Origin: Candidatus Fermentithermobacillaceae bacterium UBA3907
GTDB lineage: Bacteria; Bacillota; Sulfobacillia; Fermentithermobacillales; Fermentithermobacillaceae
Assembly: GCA_002391545.1 (NCBI GenBank)
Contig: DGFF01000034.1
Location: 1-38,635, forward strand
Reading direction: 5' to 3'
Length of the DNA: 38,635 bases
This document shows positions 15,722 to 25,534 of this stretch, one piece after another. Position 1 is the stretch's first letter, and each line of letters starts with the position of its first letter. Under the pieces are notes generated by a model. That model saw nothing but the letters and a program-made list of their open reading frames with translations. It ran no database searches and was not told where the DNA came from. The position numbers were made by a program, and so were the translations under genes.

Positions 15722-15934
15722 ATGCAAAAAAGACTATATCGTTCCAGGACGAAAAAGATGATAGCTGGTGTATGCGGAGGAATTGGAGACTACTTTAACA
15801 TCGACGAAACCTTGGTACGTCTAGCGGTAGTTCTCATAGCAATTGTAACTAAAGTGATCCCGGTCGTTATTATTTATCTAGCCGCAGCAATTATAATACC
15901 GATGGAGCCAGAAGTTCCTGCCGCACAAAGCTGA
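15722..15934 (+). CDS. PspC-domain small membrane protein
   Basis: The 70-residue protein is a stand-alone PspC domain. The signature KRLYRSRTKKMIAGVCGG is followed by IGDYFNIDETLVRLAVV and a hydrophobic stretch (VVLIAIVTKVIPVVIIYLAAAIIIP) that enters the membrane. In proteobacteria PspC takes part in the phage-shock envelope stress response. In Gram-positive relatives short PspC proteins are common and their role is less clear. GAAGGTG seven bases before the ATG is a good ribosome binding site. It is transcribed alone, divergent from the purine operon and convergent with the mutL-type genes. Two hairpins follow its stop. Confidence 0.92.
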   Translation: MQKRLYRSRTKKMIAGVCGGIGDYFNIDETLVRLAVVLIAIVTKVIPVVIIYLAAAIIIPMEPEVPAAQS

Positions 15935-15945
15935 ACTGGATGAAT

Positions 15946-15976
15946 TCAAAAGAACCAGCAAAGCTGGTCCGTTTGA
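15946..15976 (+). terminator. Possible terminator hairpin after the PspC gene
   Basis: ACCAGC-AAA-GCTGGT forms a 6-base stem, flanked by TTCAAA and TTTGAA, which pair beyond a 3x3 internal loop. The following sequence is only moderately T-rich (TCTTCTATTATG), so termination is possible but unproven. Confidence 0.4.
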
Positions 15977-15997
15977 ATCTTCTATTATGCAAAGTCC

Positions 15998-16041
15998 ACA
16001 TGTATTCCTCCCCGATCTTCACCTGCAGGAGGAATACATGT
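15998..16041. repeat. Perfect 14-base inverted repeat in a convergent intergenic region
   Basis: ACATGTATTCCTCC (15998-16011) and GGAGGAATACATGT (16028-16041) are perfect inverted arms around a 16-base loop. The repeat lies between the PspC gene and the last gene of the mutL-type cluster, 15 bases after that gene's stop on the minus strand. No T-run follows on either strand. It could mark transcript 3' ends or bind a protein. Confidence 0.7.
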
Positions 16042-16056
16042 TACTTCCTAATTTAC

Positions 16057-16335
16057 TCAGCCAAGCATATTCTTACCAAGATATAGGCAGATTCCTATAA
16101 CAACGATAGATACAATCAAAACTAACAGATCGTAACTGCCAGCTGTTCCTCTTGCCCTCTCACTAAGGTACCAACCTATACTTCCAAGCAGACACACTAC
16201 AAAAGCAAGCCCCAAGACGATACTAAGCTTTCTGTGTTTTTCCCATAGGGCCATCTTCTCATCCCATGACAATTCATCCCATTCAGGAGTTTCCCATATC
16301 GGCGGTTTCCGCCTGAAAATATCCCTAATTCGCAT
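16057..16335 (-). CDS. Small two-helix membrane protein, unknown
   Basis: The 92-residue product has a charged N-terminal half with a Trp-rich motif (WETPEWDELSWDEKMALWEKH) and two membrane segments (LSIVLGLAFVVCLLGSIGWYL and YDLLVLIVSIVVIGICLYLG). I do not recognise it. It begins three bases after the stop of the lipoyl-like/KOW protein, so it is cotranscribed with that gene and the MutL-type ATPase. A membrane-tethering or membrane-partner role for the other two is possible, but this is only inference from position. Confidence 0.65.
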   Translation of the reverse strand: MRIRDIFRRKPPIWETPEWDELSWDEKMALWEKHRKLSIVLGLAFVVCLLGSIGWYLSERARGTAGSYDLLVLIVSIVVIGICLYLGKNMLG

Positions 16336-16338
16336 GGC

Positions 16339-17760
16339 CTAATCAAAACCTTTTTCAGGAAACACTTCAAGATTAGCTTCGGGCACTTTCACCACTCGTC
16401 CGTCATCCAATTTAACAGTAACTATCTCCGTAACAATCTCTGACTCTAATTTTTCTGGCGTAGGACTCACATCTTCTACGACTCCCCACATCCCAAAATA
16501 AGGCGGCCTAGTACAGCGTACTCTGACTCCCTTCTGCACCTCAGCAAATACAACTGGCGGAAGGGACTCAACGTACTCTTCTTTAGATATAAAGGGAAGT
16601 TTTTCAATAGACAGGTCCTTAAGTGCTTTATCGAAATCATCTGCGGCAATAATTATCTCAGGTCTTATTACGCCTGCCCTGATTTGCGTCGTTCCATTTA
16701 TAGATGCAACTTTTCCATCGTTCTTGCTAAGTATATTCCAAGCATCCTGGCTCATTGGGATCTCCCCGAACCCTTCAAGTAGAATTATGGTCAAATCGGA
16801 CTCTTCGTAACCTGTGATTCCGGCACGCATCTCTTGGCCCAGAACCGAAACCATACTCTTTTGATCCATTCCTCCTACGATAAGTCCTACGGCTCCTTTC
16901 TCTCTTGCCTTTTCAACCGCTTCTAAGGAAGCAAACGACCCCCCAACCAGGATTTTGCCTCGCACGTCGTCATTAATCCCTTCCTCGGAAAGAGGCTGGT
17001 CCGACCCGTCAGACAGTAGCATTAATTCGCCTGAAACCTCATAACCTATTCCAAACATGCCCTGAATATACGAGCCAACAGTTTCTACAACTGCCCCGTA
17101 GTGGGGTATAATGCTTTTTACGACGCCCATTAAGTAAGCCATAACTTCTACGTGCTTTATGACCCTTGAAATAGTTATGGTCCCACTCATAGTACAGATC
17201 TTTTCAACTACACCACTCATTGGAGCATATACAAAATCCACTCTAGTAGGTCCAGATGCCGCAGCAATTATCTGACCCTCGTTCACGAAATCTCCTTCTT
17301 TGACCCTCGTAAACATTCTCAGCATGCGCGGGGGAATATCCAACCGGGAGGCTGCTGCAACTATGCTTAGCGGTTTCGCTGAACGTGGATCTTCCCTAAT
17401 CACAATTTGACCGTTCACTCTCGAAATATATTCTATGACGCCATCGCAGGGAGATTTGACTTCGATGATAGGAGACCAAAAATTCTTTTGATACCTGGCA
17501 ATTACTTCCTGCGCCTTTACCGAATCCCCTTCTTTCTTAAGAAGAATACTATCAACTAGATCCATATCTATTGGACGCTTGAGTTCCGATCTTAAATCTA
17601 TAACGTAGGGATTCCCTTTTATAAATTCAGTATTTGCAATGACTGTATCGGGCTGAACAACGTCACCTACCTCGACGATAACTTCACCTGGCGTCGGCAG
17701 TCTTCTTTCTTTTTCAATCCTTGTCTTCTCGAGTATTTTGACTGTAGAAAGCAAAGCCAC
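16339..17760 (-). CDS. MutL-associated protein with lipoyl-like and KOW-like domains
   Basis: About 473 residues. The N-terminal third looks like repeated barrel-sandwich (biotinyl/lipoyl-like) segments, for example PGEVIVEVGDVVQPDTVIA, VKSPCDGVIEYIS and APMSGVVEKI. None has the modified lysine, so they are unlikely to carry a cofactor. A Rossmann-like stretch (GKILVGGSFASLEAVEKA, GAVGLIVGGMDQ) follows. The C-terminus has a KOW-like fold (VRCTRPPYFGMWGVV, VKLDDGRVVKVP). The in-frame GTG at 17769 overlaps the ribosome binding site, so GTG at 17760, eight bases after GGAGG, is chosen. It abuts the MutL-type gene and probably works with it. Exact role unknown. Confidence 0.75.
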   Translation of the reverse strand: MALLSTVKILEKTRIEKERRLPTPGEVIVEVGDVVQPDTVIANTEFIKGNPYVIDLRSELKRPIDMDLVDSILLKKEGDSVKAQEVIARYQKNFWSPIIEVKSPCDGVIEYISRVNGQIVIREDPRSAKPLSIVAAASRLDIPPRMLRMFTRVKEGDFVNEGQIIAAASGPTRVDFVYAPMSGVVEKICTMSGTITISRVIKHVEVMAYLMGVVKSIIPHYGAVVETVGSYIQGMFGIGYEVSGELMLLSDGSDQPLSEEGINDDVRGKILVGGSFASLEAVEKAREKGAVGLIVGGMDQKSMVSVLGQEMRAGITGYEESDLTIILLEGFGEIPMSQDAWNILSKNDGKVASINGTTQIRAGVIRPEIIIAADDFDKALKDLSIEKLPFISKEEYVESLPPVVFAEVQKGVRVRCTRPPYFGMWGVVEDVSPTPEKLESEIVTEIVTVKLDDGRVVKVPEANLEVFPEKGFD

Positions 17761-17765
17761 GTTCC

Positions 17766-19571
17766 TCACCTCCTCGTTAAACTGTCTAAGACTTCATCGG
17801 GATAGACACCCATTGTTTTGTACCAACGCGCTACACTTTTCTGCCCGTTATACACGTCAGGGAATATTATAGGTCGGCTGCGTCCGTCAAGTATAATCCC
17901 TGTAACCCCACCAATGCTCTCCTTAGAAACACGTACACCCGGACCAGCACCTACATCATAATTTCTAGTAGGAATAACCTCCATACTAAACTTCTCAAGG
18001 TTTTTCGTAGGAATGACTTTGACTTCTCCGGATACTACCTGATGAACTTCACCGTCAATCTTTACTTCAGTAATAACCCTGCCAACGCTTGCCCTTGGGC
18101 CTACTGGAGCTATGCACGTTCCGAGAAAAGCTAAACACTCACCCCACAGTATTTCTCGAGCAATATCGCGATCTACGTCCATCAACACGCCAATGTGTGG
18201 CAGTAGAAACTGGCTATCTACATATAAATCGGTAATCCCCTCAGGCTGAAAACCATCAACCATAATCATGGCAGCCTGGTTCCGTCTAGGGGCATACGAT
18301 AATGCACCACCTGTACCAACAATAGCCCTTATCTCCATCATGTCTACCAAAGTAGCCCCTGTTTCTTCCTGTTTAAATATATCTCCGATCGTGCGTTCGA
18401 CGTGGATTCCCCTAAGACCTCGAATAAGGGATTTGTGATGTGCCAGCGAGAGGCGCAGAACCTCTTTGCAAACTGCCTGCTCTAACATTAGCTCTTCGAC
18501 GGTTTGTGGAAGACTTGTGGGCCTTATCATCTTGTTGAAATTCCAGTTTCTGATAACGTTTTCGTCCCATTCTCCAGGAAGCCACCTCATTACATTGTCT
18601 ATGCCAGCCTCCCCTAACACATTACCCATACTGTATGACATTCCCAAATTAGCAGATACAGTTCTATAGAATTCGCCCTCAATAACTGAGAAAACATCTG
18701 TGGTCGCTCCGCCTACGTCGACTCCTATAACGTCACCTTCTTGCTCTTCGCTAATGTACATAAGTCCATTTCCCACTGCAACCGGAGTGGGCCTAACCCT
18801 GCCGTCAGCCCAGGACACTAAGGTAGGATAACCTGGAGCGTGCATCATTACATGCTCTAAGAAAAGGTCATGAATGGCTTTTCTAGCGGGTTCAAGAACT
18901 TCCTTCTCAAGTACAGGCCTTATGTTGTCAGTGTAAACAAGGTAAACTCGATCCGCTTGATCCTGAAATATCCTTTCAATGAAAGGCCTGGCCTCTACGT
19001 TTCCTGCAAAGATAATCGGCAGTTTAAACTGTTTCCCAAATCTAGGTTCAGGAGATGCCACTGCAATAACCTCAGCTATAGCCGCTACATCAGAAATGTT
19101 GCCTCCGTCAGTGCCCCCTGTGATCAGAACCATATCGGGTCTAATGCGTTTCACCGTGTGTATCTTCTCAATAAGACTCCGGGAATCGTCCATTGCGATC
19201 ACATCAACCACTATGGCGCCTGCTCCTAGCGCTGCCCTCTCAGCGGACTCTGCAGTAAGCTCTTTCACAAGTCCCGCTACCACCATCTGCAAACCGCCAC
19301 CTGCGCTTGAGGTTACCGTTAGAACATCCACCCCTTCTCCACCATCAGTCGCAGTTAGAAGTCTTGAGCCGTCTAGGAGTTGCTCTCCAGTTCGCTCTTG
19401 AAGTTTAATTAACGCATTCCTAAGGCCAACCATAACATCAAGATTTGGCTCTTCAACCGTTGTAGGAACAGATGTTTTTCCTACAACCTTCCATCTTTCG
19501 TTTTCCCTTTTAAAAAGCACTGTTTTGGTAGTAGTACTACCAACATCTACCGCAAGGATTTTCGTTAGCAA
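17766..19571 (-). CDS. Glutamate mutase L (MutL/GlmL)-family ATPase
   Basis: About 601 residues of the ASKHA ATPase fold. The first phosphate loop is KILAVDVGSTTTKTVLF and the second is IGVDVGGATTDVFSV; a glycine motif occurs in LITGGTDGGNISDV. The MutL/GlmL family accompanies adenosylcobalamin-dependent aminomutases such as glutamate mutase, probably as a reactivating chaperone. No mutase subunit is present in this window. The ATG at 19577 lies only two bases after GGAGG. TTG at 19571, eight bases away, gives M-LTKILAVDVG and is preferred. It is followed closely by a lipoyl-like/KOW protein and a small membrane protein. The family call is sure; the client is not. Confidence 0.9.
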   Translation of the reverse strand: MLTKILAVDVGSTTTKTVLFKRENERWKVVGKTSVPTTVEEPNLDVMVGLRNALIKLQERTGEQLLDGSRLLTATDGGEGVDVLTVTSSAGGGLQMVVAGLVKELTAESAERAALGAGAIVVDVIAMDDSRSLIEKIHTVKRIRPDMVLITGGTDGGNISDVAAIAEVIAVASPEPRFGKQFKLPIIFAGNVEARPFIERIFQDQADRVYLVYTDNIRPVLEKEVLEPARKAIHDLFLEHVMMHAPGYPTLVSWADGRVRPTPVAVGNGLMYISEEQEGDVIGVDVGGATTDVFSVIEGEFYRTVSANLGMSYSMGNVLGEAGIDNVMRWLPGEWDENVIRNWNFNKMIRPTSLPQTVEELMLEQAVCKEVLRLSLAHHKSLIRGLRGIHVERTIGDIFKQEETGATLVDMMEIRAIVGTGGALSYAPRRNQAAMIMVDGFQPEGITDLYVDSQFLLPHIGVLMDVDRDIAREILWGECLAFLGTCIAPVGPRASVGRVITEVKIDGEVHQVVSGEVKVIPTKNLEKFSMEVIPTRNYDVGAGPGVRVSKESIGGVTGIILDGRSRPIIFPDVYNGQKSVARWYKTMGVYPDEVLDSLTRR

Positions 19572-19777
19572 AAACATTACCTCCTTTCCAACCCAAAATT
19601 TCCTGTTTTGAAATGCATTTAATCTGCTGGTCTAATTCAACGTGGTCTGGGGTCATTACATACAATTTCTACGATCAAGGTTTTATTCCTTCTGCTATCT
19701 CACCTAATCCTCACAAATAGCCTTTAAAAAGAATTCCTCCATTTAAAACCCGCAAACACTTGTAAAACTATTAGGTC

Positions 19778-19790
19778 GAGTGTTACACTC
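19778..19790. promoter_or_regulatory. Perfect 13-base dyad in the guaB promoter region
   Basis: GAGTGT-T-ACACTC is a perfect palindrome directly before a -10-like TATAAA (19792-19797), about 38 bases upstream of guaB. A single-base loop cannot fold in RNA, so if functional it is a DNA operator. No convincing -35 is seen at standard spacing. Its sequence differs from the dyad of the hpt-pur promoter. Confidence 0.45.
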
Positions 19791-19824
19791 TTATAAACAT
19801 TCTCATGTATTTAGCGAGGGATGA

Positions 19825-21294
<1,470 letters not shown>

Positions 21295-21322
21295 CGTACA
21301 CAGCAAACTGCTGCCAAACCTT

Positions 21323-22591
21323 TTAATCGTTGGCTGCATCAGCTTTAGTATAGATCACGCCTTCGGTGTAAACATTACTAGGGTTCCATAGCATAAAAGT
21401 TTCGATACCGTGTTGATAAACTGCATCGATCTGTCCCTGAACCTCTTCGGGACCATATTCAATCCGCATTGAAAAATCCTGAAGCCACGGGCGAATCTTG
21501 CAGTCAAGACCTTCAGTTCTTTCGATAGCCTCATATATTGCTTTATACACTACTTCAGAAGGGTGAGCCTCAGGGACTTCAAAACCGTAAATCCCAGAGT
21601 TGTAATAATGCGACGGGTAAACCATAGGCGATATAAAATCGACGGTAGATGCTAACTGTTCCAGGTTTTGACCTATACCCATATCGTCTTTAGCGATCGT
21701 CACAAACCCAAACACATCTGCGCTCAGAAATGCTTTTCCTTCCAGTTCCTCTTTCATGTATTTTAAAAAGTCCGCAATAGCATCTCCTCTAGAATCGTAT
21801 TTCTCATGTCCTGGCATAAGGACTCCACTTTTCTCCAAACCCCTTGCACTGTCAGGAAATCTTACGTAATCCAGTTGTATTTCGTCGAAGCCCATTTCAC
21901 ATGCCCAGAGGGCAACATCTCTAACGAATTCCCAATTCCTCTCGTCATAAGGGTTAAGCCATAGTCTCCCATCTCTATCTTTCCACAAACTACCATCGGC
22001 GTTTCTTATAGCCTGCTCAGGATGAGCCTTTGCCATATATGGGTCTTGAAACGCTACGATCCTTGCGATCATGTAGTAATCTTCCTGCGTGAGTACATTG
22101 ACCAACGCGGAAAAATGCTCGTAGCCTGCAGACTTAGACGGTATCTCGAAATCTCCCCTGGGGACTTGAGGGATTCTACCATTGTTATCTTTTACGTCAA
22201 CTACAAAACAATTAAGCCCGGGGTGTTCGCGGACAAATTTCACCACCCTAGTAAATTGAGATGTGGTTCCAAAAACATCCATGGTAACATACACTCCTCG
22301 GGCCTGAAGAGCTCGTTCCATAGGTGATACCTCTGCAGTGATTTCATCTTCATCAGGCAGTTGATCTAGGGGTTTTTCATTATCTGAGCCTCCTTGAGGA
22401 GGCAATATGTGAAGATTACCTTTGATAGGTATCTTTTCCGGCCAATAAACAACGAGCGCTCCTGCCAGCATCAAAAGCGCAACGGCTGCTCCTCCTAAAA
22501 TTCGTCTGCGCCTCTTCAACTTTTTTTGTCTGGCCCTAGCGCTGCGACCCTGTGAAAACTCATCCTCGTTCTGCGTAACTGTTCTTCCCAT
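21323..22591 (-). CDS. Membrane-anchored putative glycoside hydrolase (DUF4015 type)
   Basis: The 422-residue protein has a basic N-terminal tail (ARQKKLKRRRR) and a single membrane anchor (about residues 33-49, GGAAVALLMLAGALVVYW). The remainder lies outside the membrane and is a TIM-barrel-like domain of the DUF4015 putative glycoside hydrolase family: RGVYVTMDVFG, FVVDVKDNNGRIP, YYMIARIVAFQDPYMA, MGFDEIQLDYVRFP, LSADVFGFV and FISPMVYPSHYYNSG. Acidic residues in the IQLDYVRFP strand are candidates for catalysis. The substrate is unknown, though the family is found on cell surfaces. It lies next to the che operon on the same strand, but a 129-base gap suggests separate transcription. Confidence 0.88.
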   Translation of the reverse strand: MGRTVTQNEDEFSQGRSARARQKKLKRRRRILGGAAVALLMLAGALVVYWPEKIPIKGNLHILPPQGGSDNEKPLDQLPDEDEITAEVSPMERALQARGVYVTMDVFGTTSQFTRVVKFVREHPGLNCFVVDVKDNNGRIPQVPRGDFEIPSKSAGYEHFSALVNVLTQEDYYMIARIVAFQDPYMAKAHPEQAIRNADGSLWKDRDGRLWLNPYDERNWEFVRDVALWACEMGFDEIQLDYVRFPDSARGLEKSGVLMPGHEKYDSRGDAIADFLKYMKEELEGKAFLSADVFGFVTIAKDDMGIGQNLEQLASTVDFISPMVYPSHYYNSGIYGFEVPEAHPSEVVYKAIYEAIERTEGLDCKIRPWLQDFSMRIEYGPEEVQGQIDAVYQHGIETFMLWNPSNVYTEGVIYTKADAAND

Positions 22592-22720
22592 TTTGCAAAG
22601 TCCCCAAGCTTTCTAGGTTTCCCTAAGTTCTATTGTGACACATTTATATCTTTGTCTGCGAACATTTTCCCGATTATTAGACGTAAAGGTACCGCCTTAG
22701 GTTGCCTTAAACCGCCAACC

Positions 22721-23194
22721 TCACTTGGGTTCAAGGGATCTCAGGGCAACACAAATATCTAAGTGCCCAAAGGGAAGCTCGAGAGGTATTATCAACCTCT
22801 GGATGTCCAACGTGGAAATAACCACACCTTTACCTGATATGATAGTCGGTGGCGACAATCTGCACACGTAACCATGCTGTTCCAATCCTATAGCCGCTTG
22901 CCCCGTTATTATGTTCCCCATTTCAGCAATTGCAGACTCGGCTAATCTATCGAACACTGGTATAGCTTCTCCAATAAGCGCACCTGCGATTGCCTTGGCA
23001 GTACGCTCCGACATGCAATAAAGGACAATGCCTTCAGCATCTCCAGTCACCCCTATTGCAACATTTACTTCTCCCGACGTAGATCTCGACTCCTCCAACC
23101 GCAAGCTACCACGGGAAACTTCCGCCCCAAGCTCATTTTGCAGAAATTTAAAAGCAGATTCCAAAAATGGATTGACCAAACTCGCTTTTAACAT
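22721..23194 (-). CDS. cheX: Chemotaxis protein CheX (CheY-P phosphatase)
   Basis: CheX dephosphorylates CheY-P. The 157-residue protein has the phosphatase helix SAIAEMGNIITGQA with Glu91 and Asn94 as the ExxN pair, and a conserved hydrophobic sheet (VNVAIGVTGDAEGIVLYCM). The ending (PFGHLDICVALRSLE) fits the family. AGGAGG eight bases before ATG supports the start. It is the last gene of the che operon, 57 bases after cheR. The same operon also encodes CheC, giving two CheY-P phosphatases. Confidence 0.9.
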   Translation of the reverse strand: MLKASLVNPFLESAFKFLQNELGAEVSRGSLRLEESRSTSGEVNVAIGVTGDAEGIVLYCMSERTAKAIAGALIGEAIPVFDRLAESAIAEMGNIITGQAAIGLEQHGYVCRLSPPTIISGKGVVISTLDIQRLIIPLELPFGHLDICVALRSLEPK

Positions 23195-23251
23195 CGATTT
23201 ATCCTCCTAACATCCATCAAACCGTAATCGTATGTATCTTTATCATCGCTC

Positions 23252-24076
23252 TTAGAAGCAACGCTTGTAGAAGAACGGTCGAATCTGAGAAAGTCCGTAA
23301 TTTCTTGCATCAAACAATGCTTCTGTAGCACCTATCATTAAAACCCCTCCCGGCCTCAACGAAGAGACCAGGTTTGAAACAACGTGCCGTTTGCCCTCAT
23401 CTGTAAAATATATTAGAACGTTCCGACATAATATAAGATCCATATCTTTAGGATATTTCTTCCCTAAAAGATTGTGCTCTTCAAATCTAACTAGTCTCTT
23501 TACTTTCTTATTAACACAATACCATTGTCCATCATAATCGAAGTACTTGACCAGTAGATCCTCGGGAACGCCCTTAACCTCGTCCTCTGAATAACGACCT
23601 TCCCTGGCTTTCGTCAGGCTTTTTCCATCTATGTCAGTTCCAAGTACCGAGACCCAATTAAGGTTCATCTCTAAAAATAACATGGCAAGAGAATATGCCT
23701 CCTGCCCGCCTGAAGCACCTGCGCTCCATACGTTAATAGCCTTGCCTATAGGCGCTGACTGAGTCAATTCCGGAATAATCTCATTTTTCAGCACTTGCCA
23801 GTGTTCCTTATTCCTGAAAAACTCCGAAACATTTATGGTTAGATAATCCAGAAACTTGTCCAGTTCGTTCTGGTCCTTTTCTATCCTCCTAGCGAAAGTA
23901 AGGAAATCAGGTACCTGGTTTCTCTTCATATAATTGACGAGCCTTCTATGCATCTGCTGGCTCTTATAGTTATCTAGTTTTATCCCCGAAAGTTCCGTTA
24001 CTTTCTTGCAGAAGTATGCATATTCAGGCCCGTAGGATAGGGGATCGTTATCAGATGTTCTTGAACTCCTGGTCAT
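23252..24076 (-). CDS. cheR: Chemotaxis protein methyltransferase
   Basis: CheR methylates glutamates of chemoreceptors using S-adenosylmethionine. The roughly 274-residue protein has an N-terminal helical domain (YFCKKVTELSGIKL) and a methyltransferase fold with DYLTINVSEFFRNKEHW, INVWSAGASGGQEAYSLAM and DLILCRNVLIYF. The SAM-binding SAGASGGQEAYS and LCRNVLIYFT are typical. The longest open frame starts at TTG 24112. ATG at 24076 overlaps the cheB stop as ATGA and is the more likely start, giving translational coupling. No receptor gene is in the window. Confidence 0.95.
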   Translation of the reverse strand: MTRSSRTSDNDPLSYGPEYAYFCKKVTELSGIKLDNYKSQQMHRRLVNYMKRNQVPDFLTFARRIEKDQNELDKFLDYLTINVSEFFRNKEHWQVLKNEIIPELTQSAPIGKAINVWSAGASGGQEAYSLAMLFLEMNLNWVSVLGTDIDGKSLTKAREGRYSEDEVKGVPEDLLVKYFDYDGQWYCVNKKVKRLVRFEEHNLLGKKYPKDMDLILCRNVLIYFTDEGKRHVVSNLVSSLRPGGVLMIGATEALFDARNYGLSQIRPFFYKRCF

Positions 24077-25164
24077 CTTCTGGACAAACCCCGTTTCGTA
24101 TGATTTTGACAAAACTCATTGATCATGTCCGGTATCTGCCACAGAGGAACCAATGTATCCGAAGCGCCAGCCTCATAGCAAGCTTTTGGCATTCCCCAGA
24201 TAACCGACGTATCTTGATCCTGGCATATAACTGTAGCGCCCTTTTGACGAGCCGCCCAAGCCCCTTTCGCCCCGTCAAATCCCATGCCTGTGAGTATTAC
24301 CACCATAAGCCTATCCTCAAAGAGAGTAACAGCATCAAAAAGAGTGATATCTACTGAAGGTCTTACCCCATGCACAGGAGCTCCTTCTTCCAAATAAACA
24401 TGATAGGATTCTCTATCATCTTTCTTGGACTTGTCCAGACGAAGGTGATAGCCACCTTTTGCTACTAAGATCAAACCTGGTTCCAAAATATCTTCATACT
24501 CGGCTTCTCTTACTGTAAGAGGAGATAAACTATCAAGTCTCTGGGCGAAAGAACTGGTAAAACCTGCAGGCATATGCTGACAAATTATGATTGCGCAAGA
24601 CAAATTAGGCTGCAATCCTGGAATAATGGATTCTAACGCCTGTGGGCCACCTGTAGATGAGCCAATCACAACCAAGGATTCTACAGTGCCTTTTCCTGCA
24701 GTTTCTCTTCTTCTCTTGGCTCGTTCCCTTTCGTGCCGCCTCAACGGTTCTTGTATCCTCAGCTTGGCTTGTGAAGCATGAACTACTTTCTGACATAATT
24801 CATCGCCAACACTACTAATAGCATCCCTTGAATCTGGTTTGGGAACAAAGTCTACGGCACCCATGGAAAGAGCTTCCAACGTCACGTGAGAACCACGCTG
24901 AGTTAAAGACGAAAACATCACTACAGGTAAAGGCCTTTTTCTCATTACATCGTCCAGCACTGCCATACCATCTAACTTGGGCATCTCCACATCAAGCACC
25001 AATACGTCTGGATTTAGGGAAATGCATTTGGCAACTGCTTCCAGCCCATCGACTGCTTCATCGATGACGCATATTCTAGGGTCATTTTCTAGCATTTGCC
25101 TGAGCATTCGCCTCATGTAAAGAGAATCATCAGCGATAAGAACCCTCACCTTGTCTTTACCCAA
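24073..25164 (-). CDS. cheB: Chemotaxis response regulator methylesterase
   Basis: CheB removes methyl groups from receptors and is activated by phosphorylation from CheA. The 363-residue protein has an N-terminal receiver domain with phosphoacceptor Asp58 (LVLDVEMPKLDG). A basic linker (RRHERERAKRRRE) leads to the esterase domain. Its catalytic triad is visible as Ser170 in VIGSSTGGPQAL, His197 in ICQHMPAG and Asp297 in TGMGFDGAKGA. The TTG start has GAGG ten bases upstream and follows cheY by five bases. Its stop overlaps the cheR ATG. Confidence 0.96.
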   Translation of the reverse strand: MGKDKVRVLIADDSLYMRRMLRQMLENDPRICVIDEAVDGLEAVAKCISLNPDVLVLDVEMPKLDGMAVLDDVMRKRPLPVVMFSSLTQRGSHVTLEALSMGAVDFVPKPDSRDAISSVGDELCQKVVHASQAKLRIQEPLRRHERERAKRRRETAGKGTVESLVVIGSSTGGPQALESIIPGLQPNLSCAIIICQHMPAGFTSSFAQRLDSLSPLTVREAEYEDILEPGLILVAKGGYHLRLDKSKKDDRESYHVYLEEGAPVHGVRPSVDITLFDAVTLFEDRLMVVILTGMGFDGAKGAWAARQKGATVICQDQDTSVIWGMPKACYEAGASDTLVPLWQIPDMINEFCQNHTKRGLSRR

Positions 25165-25169
25165 TGTCT

Positions 25170-25529
25170 TTACGCCTCACATTGTTTTCTTACTGCTTCC
25201 AATAACTGATCAGGTTGGAAGGGCTTCACGATGAAATCCCTTGCACCTGCTTTTATTGCTTCAAGCACCATGCTCTTCTGGCCCAGCGCAGTAACCATCA
25301 CAACCTTAGCCTCAGGATCGTATGCTCTCAGTTGCTTAAGCGACTCGATGCCATCAAGCACAGGCATGGTAATATCCATCAATACTAAATCAGGATTTTC
25401 TCTCATATAGCGCGCCACAGCTTCTTCACCGTTGCTCGCTTCTACAACCTCGTACCCGTTTTCCTGAAGCAGCTTAGAAGTCTTGTTCCGCATAAACATT
25501 GCATCATCTACGACCAAAATCTTCGCCAT
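25170..25529 (-). CDS. cheY: Chemotaxis response regulator CheY
   Basis: CheY carries the phosphate from CheA to the flagellar motor. The 119-residue single receiver domain shows the acidic pocket ILVVDDAMFMR, phosphoacceptor Asp52 in LVLMDITMPVLDG, the Thr in VVMVTALGQ and the Lys in DFIVKPFQPDQ. The longest frame starts at a GTG overlapping the cheD stop, but that GTG directly touches the ribosome binding site. GAGGAG lies eight bases before ATG 25529, which is chosen. The neighbours cheD and cheB confirm the role. Confidence 0.95.
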   Translation of the reverse strand: MAKILVVDDAMFMRNKTSKLLQENGYEVVEASNGEEAVARYMRENPDLVLMDITMPVLDGIESLKQLRAYDPEAKVVMVTALGQKSMVLEAIKAGARDFIVKPFQPDQLLEAVRKQCEA

Positions 25530-25534
25530 ACTGT

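Noticed and set aside
16038..16100. Short plus-strand frame after GGAGG in the inverted repeat
   Set aside because: About 20 codons, antisense to the small membrane-protein gene; the ribosome binding site is probably an accident of the repeat.
21301..21313. CAGCA-AAC-TGCTG hairpin after guaB
   Set aside because: The stem has only five pairs and no clear T-run, too weak to call a terminator.
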